Shown: positions 11,268 to 24,183, counted from the stretch's first letter. The stretch is 64,000 nucleotides of DNA from Pardosa pseudoannulata (GCA_032207245.1 CM063504.1:22426065-22490064), one strand, 5' to 3'. The notes: a model not told the origin generated them from the sequence alone. A program made the numbers and translations.

Positions 11268-12489
11268 CTGCTGTTGATTATGTATGTTGCTATAAAGTTG
11301 GTTATTTATAACTGAAGTGGTTATGTATAAATAAATATTCATGTAAGGGAATAATTTTTCACATAGGCCTTATGGGATTTCGCTGGGGAACGAGAAGCAC
11401 TTCGTATAGTGAGTATTTTCGTATAAGCGAGTATCGTATAAATGAGTTTCTACTATTTATATTAGCTAATGTTGCCAGCCTTCGGTCTAGGTTTACATAA
11501 CTGATAATCTTACATGTTCTTTCAAAAACGGTTTTATGAACTATTTTCATTTCTGATAAATTACAACTTACGAAAGTAGGATCAACGCATTTACTGTTAA
11601 TGATTAGACGTGAAAATGAATTTTCGCTTTCTGGATTACAAAGCGACAAAATTTTATAAACTGTTAAAATTTGATCATATACTTTAGAACAAGACAAGGG
11701 TTTTTAATTAGCGGCATGTAACCCTCAAGTTTTTTTTCTCAATTAAAAATTAGTACGGAGCTTGACTTGCAAATTCGTGTTTTAAGTGAGATAGCATTTG
11801 GCAGAGCTGGTGGTGGACATCGTTCATCGGTTGATGTGACCATCCACAATCCTCCTAAATGATCCTTTTTTACATTTTATTTTGATTACATTAATATCAA
11901 TTTTAGTTCGTCTTTATTTTATTTCTGTTTGCTATCTGTCAATATACATTCAAATAAACACTGTTGAGTAATCTCCTTCAAAATTCGATTATTCGGAAAT
12001 AATAGCTTATTGTTTATTTTTAATTTCTTTTATGCAAATGTAAAATAATAAGCGTTATAAGAGCTTCATTTACTTTCCTTAACATTTAAAAGGACTATTT
12101 TTCTATTTTGATTTCCTGTTTTCGCATGTGTATTCTTATTTAAAATGCACAAATAGCCAAGTGCACCAAATGTGCTTTATAACTCAGGGGTTTCTAATTA
12201 TTTAAAGCAACCTACAAGACTTGACTTCTGATTTAATTAAGTTATGTATATTATTTCATGCTGGTACCTCTATCCTACTTTCAAAATTTTACAATCGTGG
12301 ATAAGGTCTCCAGTGTACCCCTCGAGTCATTACAAATTAGTAACCTCTGCCTTAGAAATTTTCATAAACATTTAATTTAAAAAAATTGCTTAGCTTTATA
12401 TATCACGTAGATTAGGACCGTACGGTACCATGACAGATACCAAGGGAGGAAATATGACTTAAACGACAATTATGAAAAAAAAAAAAATT
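11268..12489. other. Unassigned intron sequence
   Basis: Nothing recognisable. A 112-codon minus-strand ORF (11359-11697) has no family motif. Confidence 0.5.
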
Positions 12490-13090
12490 AGAACTTCAAG
12501 AAAAAGGATAGCCTAAGTTGATCACAGATGTAATGGAGAGTTATTAAAAAATGCCGCATCTTAATAAATTTCGTTGTATCTGCATAAAGCGCATAAAGAT
12601 ACACTATAGACTATTATTTTCATTTAAGGAAATATTACAGACTTTTCATGCAATACATTCCCATCCTTTTTTATCAGCTTAAACGTTTAGAAACTGAATA
12701 ATTGGCTAATTAGTCATATATGTGTATGTAGAACTAATTAGAAATTTAAGAAAAAGAATAGCCTGAATTAATCCCAACTATTACGGAAAAAAAAACCACC
12801 CGCCTATCTCAATACGTTTAGCAGTTTTCCTTAATGCATGCACATTTAGAAACCGAGCAATCATTTTATTTATATTACAGAAAAGGCATAGCTTATACCT
12901 AGCACCTTTTGCGTCACCTAAAAAAGCCAAATCTTAAAGAAAAAAGCTCAAATATTAATTATAAAAAAATCTAATTCGAATTTTGAGACACAATACAGGT
13001 TATGTTGGTTCCATAATTATTAAGAAATAATAATAAATCCACATCAATTAGTTCAGTAGTTTTCGTGGGATGAGCGCACAGAGAGATTTG
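12490..13090. repeat. Degenerate retroelement-like tail segments
   Basis: Two related stretches (near 12490-12700 and 12735-12860) share AAGAAAAAGGATAGCCT-like and TTTAGAAACTGA-like blocks. A third stretch ends TTCAGTAGTTTTCGTGGGAT near 13050, a phrase common in 3' regions of arthropod retroelements. Assignment is tentative. Confidence 0.4.
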
Positions 13091-13170
13091 AATGGGCTAT
13101 TTTATTTATGTACTCACAACTATGATAATACCATGAGAATGCAAATTACTTATAAAGAAATTAACTAAAT

Positions 13171-13322
13171 TTGATTTGGTTTGTTTTGGTTAGGAGAGCT
13201 ATGGTTCGGAACCTACTGTTTACAGCCGATTCCGAACAGCTCCAAACATTCATGTCAACTGTGGGATTCGACCCTACGAACTACCGAACAACAGCACCTT
13301 ACTCAATCGGCCATCTTTCGGC
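13171..13322 (-). mobile_element. SINE-A copy, internally deleted
   Basis: On the minus strand a tRNA-like head is followed by a GGATTCGACCC-derived B box and the body with GCTGTTCGGAATCGGC. Part of the middle is missing relative to full copies. The tail is rich in CCAAA. Confidence 0.8.
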
Positions 13323-13329
13323 TTCTAAA

Positions 13330-13455
13330 TAAAAATTGTAGTACCATCGTTTTTAGCATAAATGTATGAAAAATGAGAAACAATATTATATTTAAGTACT
13401 CGTCACTAATACTGGTAAATATGTATTATTCACATTGATACAGAAATATTTAAAA
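13330..13455 (+). repeat. Dispersed repeat R3, copy 2
   Basis: Partner of 11040-11165. It directly adjoins the head side of the SINE-A copy. Confidence 0.55.
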
Positions 13456-13847
13456 ATGCAAAAGGATATACTTTTAATTTTCTGTTGAGACAAATTTTGG
13501 TAACTATTATTGTAGCTAGTTATTTAGCCACACCTGAAACTGTTCTGGTAAATAAATTTTAAACAGTACTACTAGGTTATAAAATAGCTTTGACCTCATA
13601 AAGAAAATAAATAAAAAATGAGAGAGTGGTTTGAGTTTTGTGGAGTCTGAAGTGGAAAATTAAAAATACCTACTTTTGCTAACTTCTGAGACAAATGGTC
13701 AAAAACGCTCGATTTATGTAAAACAGGAGAAAAAACGTTTATCTTATTAAACCAGTTTTATTCTCTTATTACAGTTTCGGAATTTTTTTCTTGTTTAAAT
13801 GCAACTGGCAATACAGACAGATATCCTTATGCCAAACACGGCTGCGG

Positions 13848-14516
13848 AGCTTTTACTCACTTAGCCCGTGGAGCACAAGGAATGGCTACAGATGAGAATA
13901 ACACTATTCCCACTGGGTCCACGTAATTTAAAATCAGGGACCAGGCAGAAAACCCCCTTGGCCTGCCACCTCCAGAGGTACTGTTTGAATTTGGAGGACA
14001 TTGCGACCACGAGCCTATTTTAAGCTTTCCAGCCGCCATTAACACATTGTATGCGGGACACGTAACTAGTACGTTTTATGGCGATTGATACTTGAGCGTG
14101 GGACACGTATTGGTACGTTTTCTGACGATTGATACTTGAGCGCGGGTAACGTACTAGTACGGGTTAGTGTAACAACATGGTTTATTTTGTGGGTATAAAA
14201 ATAACGGTATATACAGGAAAACGAAGCCGAATGTTCTTGTCTACTACATAGATTCTGGAAAAATTTAGACAAATAAAAACTAGTTTTTACATCAGTCGGT
14301 GTGACTGATGAAAGATTAAATAATTTTCGATCTATTGAGATTTAACTGAATAACTTAACTGAATAACCAAATTTACGCCCGCTCCCGGTACAATTCCGCT
14401 GTGAAATGCACTCGCACACAATGTGTTAATGTACACGGTAGATCTTCGATCGGCTGGAGCTTGGAACCCTCTTGTTGTGAGATCGACGCCTTTGCCGACT
14501 GAGCTACCGCGACGTT
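13848..14516 (-). mobile_element. SINE-B copy interrupted by a TTAA MITE
   Basis: The minus strand starts at about 14516 with a tRNA-like head (GCGGTAGCTCAGTCGGCAAA A box, degenerate B box) and continues through CTACCGTGTACATTAA. It is then split by the element at 14043-14425. It resumes with TGGCGGCTGG, the CACAATGTCCTCCAA-like core and a GGTGGCAGGCC block. Removing the insert restores the order seen in the other SINE-B copies. Confidence 0.8.
14043..14425. mobile_element. TTAA-flanked MITE (piggyBac-type), 383 bp
   Basis: Both ends abut TTAA (14039-14042 and 14426-14429). The termini CACATTGTATGCGGG and CACATTGTGTGCGAG (read inward) form inverted repeats. Just inside the left end, a unit of about 45 bp containing GGGACACGTA and GATTGATACTTGAGCG is repeated about 2.5 times (14053, 14098, 14142). 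It has no coding capacity. Insertion into SINE-B with a single TTAA left after conceptual removal is strong evidence of piggyBac-type transposition. Confidence 0.82.
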
Positions 14517-15174
14517 TTTGAAATAAACATACTCATTATTTAAATTAAAAAAAAAAAAAAAATTCTTGAGTGAACTCAACTTTTCTATCGTACAAATTTT
14601 TTCTTTCTATAAATTTCTGTCTTTAAATATCTACCTGCTATTTTGCTAACAATATTTTATAATTGTTACTGCTTAACGGCTAAATATAACATTCATTTAA
14701 ATTCTCTCGAAACTAGGATAAAGGCAGGATTTTAAGTCAAAATAATGGACATGACATATTATTGCTGAAAGGCCGTTCCGAAATCAACTCTTCGAAAGTA
14801 ATACAGATATTTTATCCCTTCTCAACGTTTTTAAAGCACCCAATAAATAGGGATACTTAAATGCCTTTTCGCAGCGTCAGCGGGAAGGTTGTGATGCGAA
14901 ATGAATTTTAAATTTTGAGGGGAGAAATGCGGATACTATCAATTGACCCTTTTTACTGCAGCCTATAGGCACTTACGGTAAAATGTGAAAGGACGGAAAA
15001 GTGAATTCATCGAGATAAAAAAGATAAAGCTCAAAGAGAGCGAAATTGCTTTTTTAAAAGTAAATGAAGTAAAAAGAACATTTTCTAAATTTCTTCCTTA
15101 TATTAAAAGTGAAAACCTTAAATACACTACTAATGTATATACAGTATGTAATATACAGTACTAAGTATGCAAGG
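14517..15174. other. Unassigned intron sequence
   Basis: A 16-base A run at 14548 and otherwise no recognisable feature. Confidence 0.55.
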
Positions 15175-15995
15175 AAGTATTCATAAGGGGGGTGGATCTG
15201 GAAATTTACCGAAATATTTTCAATGCATGCATTGTAAGAATTTTAAAACATATTAATATTTGTGAATATTACTAGTTTCCACTGTAAAAGTTGAAAGATA
15301 GTTTTCAACTATTAAAAAGAGTAAAAACATTTCTTCGCATTAGAATTGGTCAAAAGAGGTTGGCAAGTTTAGCATTACTTTTGGTGCATATAAGCAAAAC
15401 AAAAGGCAGTAAAGGTTAGAACAAGCTGGCATTAAAAGCTAGAATAATTTATTTGCTACTATAAATTGTTAGTTTATAAATTACTGACTATGCCATTTTG
15501 TTTTCCAACACTGTTATTATATAAGGTATGTATTTTTGTAAAATAAATAAATAACATGATGTGTCACAATTCTTTTCGCAATACTTTTTTTTTATTTTGT
15601 AAGTTATTCATAAAATTATTTAAATTTACATTCGTCTGGTAAAATATTGAAGCATAAATTAAATAACTTTCATTATTTAAACATGGATATTTAACTTAAA
15701 GTGTAAATTAAAAGATACAAGTAGTTGCAAATATATTTTTCAAAATAGAGTGAACATGACAGATCTGATCCGTTCTACGCAGTATTATGTATGCATGCAA
15801 AACTATGAATGGATATATAAGACTTATGTATTTATGTGTTTAATGTGTGTGTGCAATGATTTATTTATTTTTAAATGAGATTGAAATTTTACTTTACTTT
15901 TACTGTACTGGTTTATGACTTTGGACCCTCATCGTAAAAGTCTGACTACCCCATTTAATCTAAATTTCGATAGGGTGGTTATTTGTGTCTTTCAG
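15175..15995 (+). pseudogene. hAT transposon 3' fragment, copy 1
   Basis: A broken reading gives VER-FSTIK, then after a frame change RVKTFLRIRIGQKRLASLAL. This matches the C-terminal dimerisation region of hAT transposases (SFSTLKRIKTYLRSTMxQERLxGLAL type). The nucleotide similarity to 32.66-33.45 kb and, inverted, to 18.5-18.8 kb extends well past the coding part. Confidence 0.7.
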
Positions 15996-17107
15996 CTTTA
16001 TTTTGTGGTACATATCAGTAAAACAGATAAGAATTTAAGAAAATGTGCAGTTTCCGAGCCAATCAGTAATACTTAATAGTGTCATATCATGTACGGCCTA
16101 AATATTATCGTATTATATATAGCATCAACAATGTAGAATTAAATATCTTAATTTATAAGTATAAATGAAAATATTTTTATAATATAAATTAAATAAGCAT
16201 TAATTAACATACAAATTTTGATAATTGCAAACTACCACTATAACTTTAACAATTCTTTAAATATTTACTAAAGTTTTAGAAATACGACAGAAGAAGGAGA
16301 ATGTATGTTGATAAACAGTAGAGAATAATTGAATTATAAAATAACAGTGAACTGCATGGAATAATCACTGAGGCACAAAACCTCTATACATCTTGCTGGC
16401 AACCAGTAGTAGGCCAGTGGCGTAGCGAAGGGAATTATTCAGAGTTGTACCCCCCCCTCATGAGGATTGTTGAATATATGTATTAAACGGGATATCCCGT
16501 AAATGCTGAGACAAACTTTTAAGGAAAGTAGCGCACATCAAAAAAATCTAGAAATGCAAAGAAATCCAAGAGCGATACCGTCAGGAGAGTAAGTAAAAGC
16601 AGAGGGTAAAGACGGTGATGGAAACAAGGGAGTGATAAATTTGAAGAATTTAAATAATGAAAACAAATGATGTATAACATGAATACTTGGATGTTACAAC
16701 AAATGCTTGAAGTCAGCCCCATCAGACGCCAAACATGCCACATACCAACAGAGCATTCAATGCCGGACACGGTCAGGCGCACCAGAAGTTTCTTTGATTG
16801 CAAAAGCTGTGCTTGTCTTGCGACGATATCTATTTCCAACTCCAGAGTATCATGATACACTATGCATTTTATGGCTCTCCATAGAAAGAAATCAAAATTC
16901 TATATCAACTCAAATCCGGTGAGCACCCAGTCCATCGATGCGGGAATGACATGTTCAAATAGCTACAAACCCCTAGTTCAAAATCAGTAGGGACCCATTA
17001 TGTTGGACTCACACATTGCTTATATTCTACCAAATATAAGGCATTGGGCAGAACCAGCTCTAAAAATATCAGCGAATTCGCGGTGGTCAGCAAGAATGGT
17101 TAAATGT
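15996..17107. other. Intron sequence with a hAT-terminus-like motif
   Basis: CAGTGGCGTAGCG at 16414-16426 is the usual start of hAT-type termini and is followed by a C run, but no partner end was found. Overlapping ORFs at 16519-16922 on both strands have no recognisable motif. Confidence 0.4.
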
Positions 17108-17310
17108 ATGGACCAAGTAATCGATCAAGCAGAAAATCCCTAGGATTCGTCTATCACTCCCAGAAGTATCGTTTGGGAATTTGGAAGATATTCCGACCAA
17201 GAACTCATTTTATGTGTACCAGCCGCCATTAACTAACACTCCGATCTTGGGTCGGCTCGAGCCCGCTATTCTGCGGTTACCAGATCGACGCTTTTCCTAC
17301 GGTACAGTTT
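17108..17310 (-). mobile_element. SINE-B copy, diverged and truncated
   Basis: On the minus strand the head (GTAGGAAAAGCGTCGATCTGG region) leads to GTTAATGGCGGCTGG and then the core, colinear with the copies at 13.9 and 58.1 kb. The B box is decayed. Confidence 0.7.
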
Positions 17311-18494
17311 ACAAATAATTATAAACGTCGAAGGAATTTTCAAAATATTTTATCAAATCTCATAAAACAACTAGATTTAATAAAAATAGCTAAAGTTAAT
17401 ATTGAGTTTCCATTGCAGTGCTGTTTAAAGTAAACTATTAAGATAATCTCCTCTCGTGTTCCAGCAATGGTACCCAACCCATAAATTGAAAAAATTGTAA
17501 AAAGACAGAAAAAATTATAGAGACAAAAATAAACATACAACTTTGATGCAAGATCTTTTTTCTATGCTCACACAAGATATGTAGAAATTATTGGATATCC
17601 ACACACGCACACTTCTATCTAAAATGATTCCATACTTTGTAGCGGTTACAAAAGAAAGCAAGGCAATTCCAAAAGTAAATAAACTTAAGAGAGAATTTTC
17701 CAATACCTGACACGCTATCAGCAACAAAATAGAAAGTGAAAGTGTAACATGAAAATTTTCAGAATCTTGTATAAACATGCCCAAAAAATTAACTTCATTT
17801 TTCTATTCTAAAGAGCCCAAGTTTAATGACGGATAATAAACCTGCTCTTTTGAAAAGTCAACAAAAGACAATTGCAGATAAGCGAGCGTCTCAAAAGCAG
17901 AAAAGGATTTTAAACAAGTAGAAAAAAAAAGCACTTAAAGCTATCTGTATTACTCCCCAAATAAAAGCATATGACACATTCGTAGGTAAGCATAAAAGAA
18001 AACTCGATTCTTCAATTCGCTGTAGGAAAGAGTCATTACTGTTGTCATGGCGACCAGGCTTATCAAATCACAGTAAAAAATACAGAGTAATCTCACTTGT
18101 TTACAGCTGAAATTCCAAACAGAATAAAATAAATTGGAAAAAATATACCAAAAATGAATAGTTTGAACATGCATGTAACCAGCTACGCAGGCAGAACTTT
18201 TTTACGGAAGACTTATTCAAAAGTACAGCGAACTTTTAATCTTATAAAAGTACATGCTTACATAAATACGTCATAAAACGGATCAGCAACAATGTACGTA
18301 ATTTAGTTGTATTTTGAAAAATATATATTTGCAACCACATTGTGTCTTTTATTATAGGCTCTAAATTTTCCCAGGTTTTAATTTGCCTGGAGCATAATAC
18401 TGAAGTATATTTAATTTTCGCTCCAGAGTTTACCAGATGAATTAAAACTAAGTAACTTTATGAATAACTAATAAAACATAAAAAATATTCAAGA
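17311..18494. other. Unassigned intron sequence
   Basis: Short minus-strand ORFs (17340-17784, 17950-18174) show no motif. No repeat recognised. Confidence 0.5.
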
Positions 18495-18800
18495 GGAATT
18501 ATAACATATACTTTTATTTATTTATTTTACAAAACTGTATACCTTGTATGACAACAAAATTAGAAAACAGAATGGCATAATCAGTTATTTAGAAACTGTC
18601 GTTTTATAGTAGTAAATTAATTCTTCTAGCTTTTAAAAGGTCAATTTGTTCAAACATTTTTCTCCGTTTATGGTCACTTCTATGCACCGAAAAGTAATGC
18701 TAAATTCGTCAAATCTTTATTCTATTGCGGAGATATATTTTTACTCTTCCCATGTTTGAAAGCTACATTTTTCAACACTTGCAGTAGAATCGATGATGTA
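18495..18800 (-). pseudogene. hAT transposon 3' fragment, copy 2
   Basis: The minus strand matches copy 1 (15.24-15.56 kb). It shares GAATTTAGCATTACTTTT, the CTTTTAAAAGCTAGAA block and TGATTATGCCATTCTGTTTT. The reading frame is lost. Confidence 0.65.
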
Positions 18801-18857
18801 CGCAAATTTTATGTTATTACGCGAATTTAAAAAATGTTGTAATTCATGTTAATTATA

Positions 18858-19457
18858 CAGTAGAACCCCTTTTTAACGACCCCACGATACAACGACCCCT
18901 TCGTTAGAACGACCATCTCAAAAAGTCCCAATTATTTTACCATAGGAATAATGTTAATTTTGAATCATTAAAACGACACCAAGTGTATTATTTTTCGTTA
19001 GAGCGACCGCCAATTTTAGTCCGCAGAACTCAAGTGGCAAGTGGGCTATTTCCAAATTATTATACTCTGGTGCAACTTCAATTCGATTCCGATGAAGGAG
19101 AAGAAATCGTCTAGGCTTTTGAAAAAGTGAATGAAACAGAAGCCTTCAATGTAATCAATGCCTTGCATCAGTATTTTGAAGGACAATTTAATTCTGAAGA
19201 TTTTCTTCAAAATCTAAAGGGTATGGAATCAGTGATAATGAAAAATTTCCAAATGAACTTGAAACAGGCGTCAATCACAGACTTTTTTTTCAAAAATTCA
19301 GTAATGGAAATACAAATAAATAGAAGGTATGTACTGTTGCATCATTTCTTTGCTGACTTTTTTTAAAAATTATTTTTTCAATTCGTTACAGCGACCTTTC
19401 GTTACAACGACCATATGATGTTGGTCCCACAGGGTTCGTTATACCGAGGTTCTACTG
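18858..19457 (+). mobile_element. pogo/Tigger-type transposon relic, 600 bp
   Basis: The ends CAGTAGAACCCCTTTTTAAC and, inverted, CAGTAGAACCTCGGTATAAC are flanked by TA on each side, as in pogo-group (Tc1/mariner) elements. The interior retains only the 3' end of the transposase gene, so the element is a deletion derivative. Confidence 0.85.
19127..19366 (+). pseudogene. C-terminal remnant of pogo/Tigger transposase with PIP box
   Basis: The frame encodes the acidic/helical tail of a pogo-group transposase ending KQASITDFF. Counting from the GTG at 19127, Q47, I50, F53 and F54 fit the PCNA-interacting QxxhxxFF motif. A PCNA-binding C-terminus is known for pogo transposase. The same frame extends upstream (FDSDEGEEIV) through one TAG stop at 19112. 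The DNA-binding and DDE catalytic domains are absent, so this is a fossil. The frame ends at a stop at 19364-19366, after an FF-rich stretch past the motif. Confidence 0.72.
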
Positions 19458-21315
19458 TATATTATAAAATATTTCGGGGACGGTCTATATCCCCTGTACC
19501 TCTCACTATAAAAAGTCCTTTGGTACAGCAAAATTTCTAACGAATAATACATTAACGCAAAAAAGCGTTTAGAAACAATGAAGAGAGTGGTAAAAGTGTA
19601 AGAACTTTTAAGTCTTGTCTTGTGATGGAGAAGAAAATTTTCCATTTTTCCATTCTTCTGCCTCGGTTACTCAAGATACATGCGACCGATCGAAGAATAC
19701 GTTCATAAAGAAAGAGAAACGGATAGGGCGGAGTCTATTAATTTAATAACCGCGACTGCACCGAAACTGTTGGAAATATAACAAAGAGATGGGAGCAGCA
19801 CATTTATTCTCAAAGATAGATTTCCTGGTTAATCCTGTGGGCAATTTTCTTTCTCTTTCTTCTAGTGAAAAGGGAGAAGTAATCAAATTAATGCATTTAT
19901 TGACGAAGAAAAACGAAAGCAAACCAGGGAAAACACAATTTTTTTTTTCAGTGTTATAGATAATTATCAAAGAAATTCGTGATTCAGAGGGAAAGAAAAT
20001 GCCATGAAAGACGTTTAGAAAGAAGTAAAATATGAAGCTTCAAACTTAATTAAAATGAGCTAAACATCTTTAAATATTAAAAAAACTAAAAAATATTAAA
20101 GAAAAAATATTAAATATTAAAGAAACTAAACATCTTTATAATATTATAAATAGCCGCTTTGCATAGCCGCAGTCCTCGGTCTGGGCATAAGATTCCCAAA
20201 TAATGATTATATATATTTCAAAATTCAAATTAGTTTTAAGATTTTTAATGCTAACAATATAAGAAATTTCGATAACAAAACAACTCATCGTAAAATGAAT
20301 AACATTCATTTAAATTAAATTTTCATCATGAGCTTAAGAAATATAATCTAAAAATATAAAAGAATCATAGTTGGCAATTTATCCTTGCACGGATTAAGGA
20401 AAAGAGCCGAAGTGTTTTGCCATACCATTTAAAGGGAACATATGTATCTGCAATCAAAAAAAATTACTCTCGTGACGTAAATGTAAAATACTTTTCCAAA
20501 CGACTACACTGTTAGCAATAAAATTAAAGTGGCACCTAAAAATTATAAAGAGGCAACTGAATTTTCAATGAAAGTAACACCATATTAAAACTGATAAAAT
20601 GAAATAAGTAAATATGGTCAAAAAGCAAGAAAATTATCAAAAAACACATTTTAAACGATGCCAGATAAATTAAAAGATTTTAACCCTGATTAAAAGGAAA
20701 CTATATGAAATGGCAGCAAAAGAGAGTCACCAAACACAGTTCAGATTAAAAAATAGACGTCCTTGACCAGACGTCCAGACGTCCTTGACCAGCCTAAATC
20801 TTTCTCCAGCTTGACCTCAATTACCATGCAAAATTCCGTTCAGATCGGTCCAGCAATTTCGGAATGCATAGCGAACATACATACATACTCACATACAAAG
20901 GAATTTATACAGAGTGATTTTGACAAGTAGCGCATCTTGTGATATGATTTAGAAGTTAGTGATTTGATTCAGTAGTAGCATGTGATATGATTCAGAAGTG
21001 TTTGTGGGATTTTCTTAGGCTGCCTAGGACTTCGGGTGACCATAACCGGTACTGTCGAGAGAGTCTCTCGACGGTACCGCCATAACCCCCTTTAGAGGTA
21101 GTTTCAGCTTTGGGCACTTTCAGTCCTATGAATAAAATTTCACCAATCTACGGCTAATATATTTTCAATTACACTTACGTACGTTACAGAGGCCAAGCCG
21201 AAACTCTAAAATTCATTCAGATATCGTCAAGATGGATATTGCAGTTGAAATCTGAACAATGGAATTTTCTTGGTTACAGTACTTCCTTTTCTTCGTGAAA
21301 AGAAGTTTCTTTGCT
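19458..21315. other. Unassigned intron sequence with minor repeats
   Basis: It holds a short tandem duplication of GACGTCCTTGACCA (20757-20795). Around 20810-20900 is a phrase (CCGTTCAGATCGGTCCAGCA, then tandem ACATAC) typical of 3' ends of arthropod dispersed elements. ORFs at 19439-19970 are not supported. Confidence 0.45.
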
Positions 21316-21352
21316 TTGGAGCGCTACGGTATACTTTTTGTTACTCAAGGGT
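21316..21352 (-). mobile_element. SINE-A tail fragment
   Basis: TTTGGAGCGCTACGGT followed by TTTTTGTTACTCAAGGGTAA matches the 3' part of SINE-A on the minus strand. The head is missing. Confidence 0.6.
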
Positions 21353-24179
21353 AAGCAAAGAAGTAAAAAAGAACTATAGAAAATATTTTAATATTATTAA
21401 ATGATAATTATTAAGTTTATAAACAACGGTTCTGTTAATTACAATCATTGTAAAACTGTGAATATTAGTCAAAATTTTATGATTGTAATGATAACCGGTT
21501 ATAACCTTGAATGATTAATTATACTAATTTCCAACTTCCCATTTGCTGCTATGTATTATTCTAAATAGCATGTCTGAATAACGAAAGCGAGCATTTAGAG
21601 AATTATAATTTTACTACATTCTCATATTCCAAAAAATGAAAGTTCTTTCCAGGGTTAAAAAACAAAGTAGAAATGACAGTTTTTTTAGTTGTATGCATTA
21701 AATTACAAATGCTGTTTCTTATATTAAATCAGCACTGAAATGAAGCAAAAAATAAAAAATGCTAGAATACGATTAAAAAGTCAATAGGGAAAAAATTAAA
21801 AGCTATGTTTTTTCAGTTACACTTAACTCTAAATCGCGTTCCATATTTGCTAAGACCGAGTAAATCGACGGTTTCAATAGTGTCCCAAAATATCATAGAT
21901 ATTTTTAATTATTTTTTTCGCATTAAAAACGATAAAAAAGTAAAAATTCATTCAGATTTTATCCTTCCCATTATAATGAAAAGAATAAAAAAAATTAAGC
22001 TAATGCACATTTCAAATGAAAACATTTTGTATTGAAAGTGGTACAAAACGCACCCTTATTTTAAATGAAAGTGCTACACAAAGGCATAATCAAACTGATA
22101 AATTACAGCATCGTAATGTAAGCTACCTGATTCATATGCAAAAAAAGCAAAGTGATTCTTTTCAGACAGTCACGTATTCTGGAGGGTAGCTTGCTATTTC
22201 TTTGATGCACATGACTCATGGTACAAATAAAGGGTGAACAACCTCCCGAAGATTTGTCTTATAACAGATAGGAAGGAACCCCTTCGTAACCGAAAGTTGA
22301 ACTCGAAAAATGAGAAGGGAAAAAAAAAAAACCTCTTTTCATTTATTTTCTCCCTCCTCCTTTTAAACTTCTACTTCGTGCAGTGAATAGGTTACATTCA
22401 AAAAACCAACAATTACTGGCTATGCAAGCGAAATTTAAAAGTATTTAATCAAACGAATTTTTTCTTTAAGTTAGGTAAAATTTTAATGCATGCAGCTACA
22501 ACCAGAACACTTTCATAAAACTAAGTACTCTTCTGTTTATCTGTATGGAACCTAAACTAGCTAGCTTTATTTATTTGAAAATTCATCAAATGAGAAAGCA
22601 CTTAAAGCCTTTATTTTATCCCACATGTCATCAGAAATCTTGAATTCTGGAATCAACAATATTTATGATTAATTCAACCCTAATTTGCATTTTGATTGCT
22701 TTAGCGATTCTGAAGCTATAAAAGAAAGTACCATCTCACCCTGCCTCTCTCCGTAAAAAGTAGAAAAAGAGAGAGAAAAAAAAACCCAGACGAAATTAAG
22801 AAATACTACATACTTAAGAAATACTACAGGGGTATAAGTCGCAAATAAAATAAATAAATAAATAAATACGGTATACTCCCGTTAACTGGTCGTAATTAAT
22901 TTAAGCACAAAAATTTAAAAAAAAAAATGAAAATTCCGTAATTATGTATTTTAAGCATTGGAAATAAGATTATGCTATGAAAAATATCAGACATCGGCTT
23001 TTTCCATTAATGCGATTCTTAAAAAAAAAAGAGTAAATCTTTTTTAAACATTCCTACTAATAGTATGTAAAACTTCTGAAATGACTGAACACAAGTAATA
23101 AGTGCCTACTTTAACTATAAAAAAGCGCATTTCCATCAATTAAAATACCCTCCTTTTTTTTCATTCCCCGCTTTAACCGGAATTTCGCTTTACTGGGTTA
23201 AAACAGTTACATTGTCCCATTTGGGCAACGATACAAGGAACGCTGAATGCCAGTCTATACATTTTTAACGATAGTCTTACAACGAAAAAATATGTTGTTA
23301 CATGAAAGATATGACACTTAACTCTAATAGAAAATAACTTTTGATTTAAAGGCGAGACTACAGTATTTCTTCAGCAATATTCCTTAAAAATGCTTCTAGT
23401 TCACAGCATACTAACCAATTCCTTTTATTTTATTTTTATTTTTTTTTTATCTACAAAACTGGGTATAGGTTTTTATATACATAAATATTATTTATACAAC
23501 ACAACTATTTCAAGTTCTACGACGTTTTAAGAATTGTTTCTGCCGTTTCACAATATTAAATCCTCTGTAACTCTGAAAAATACTTTGCGATTTAAAAAGC
23601 ATACCCAATTTTTTGACAAACGTAATCCATAATTTCGAATAAAAAAACATGAAAGCATTGCACCTAAAGCACTTTGAAATTAATAATTCAACACAAAAAT
23701 TGTCAAACTTAAAAACATTTTTTTAAAGTTTAATATAAGTGTGTATGTATGTATAGATGTATATGATAATATAATTTAAGACGAACCAACGTAATTATAA
23801 TTGTATTTTAAAATAAATAATTTCGAGCGATTCTATCTTTAAATCGTATTCTTTGATGAAAATCTTTTGTTCTTTCCGTCTCATTCAGGAAAACTAGAGA
23901 CTTCGCATACACCAAAACTAATTTCTGATTGCACAGTCCTTCATACAACTTTTTATATAATTATTTTCGCTTCTTCCACGTCATTATTTATAGCCATTAA
24001 AACGCTGATTGACTGGCTCACACACCTATAAATCGTCATGTACATATCTTTTGTACACGCCATGAAAGCCCTGCTGCTATAAAAAAACCCACAGTTTTTA
24101 TTTCAAAATTTCCGTGTATTCTCTTCGGCCACCACTGCTTTCAAGCCTATATGAATCTACTTTTTACATTTGTGGAGGG
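21353..24179. other. Unassigned intron sequence
   Basis: No gene or complete element recognised. An (AAAT)n run lies near 22845, and GGTATACTCCCGTTAACTGG near 22869 resembles a pogo-group terminus without a partner. Confidence 0.45.
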
Positions 24180-24183
24180 TTAA

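Noticed and set aside
16414..16427. Complete hAT element starting at CAGTGGCGTAGCG
   Set aside because: No opposite terminus or 8 bp duplication was found; only a terminus-like motif is supported.
16519..16922. Overlapping ORFs of 60-113 codons on both strands
   Set aside because: No family motif, and mutual overlap on both strands argues for chance open frames.
22869..23230. Pogo-like end GGTATACTCCCGTTAACTGG with a CCGCTTTAACCGGAATTTCG stretch
   Set aside because: No matching inverted terminus with TA flank could be found, so an element cannot be delimited.
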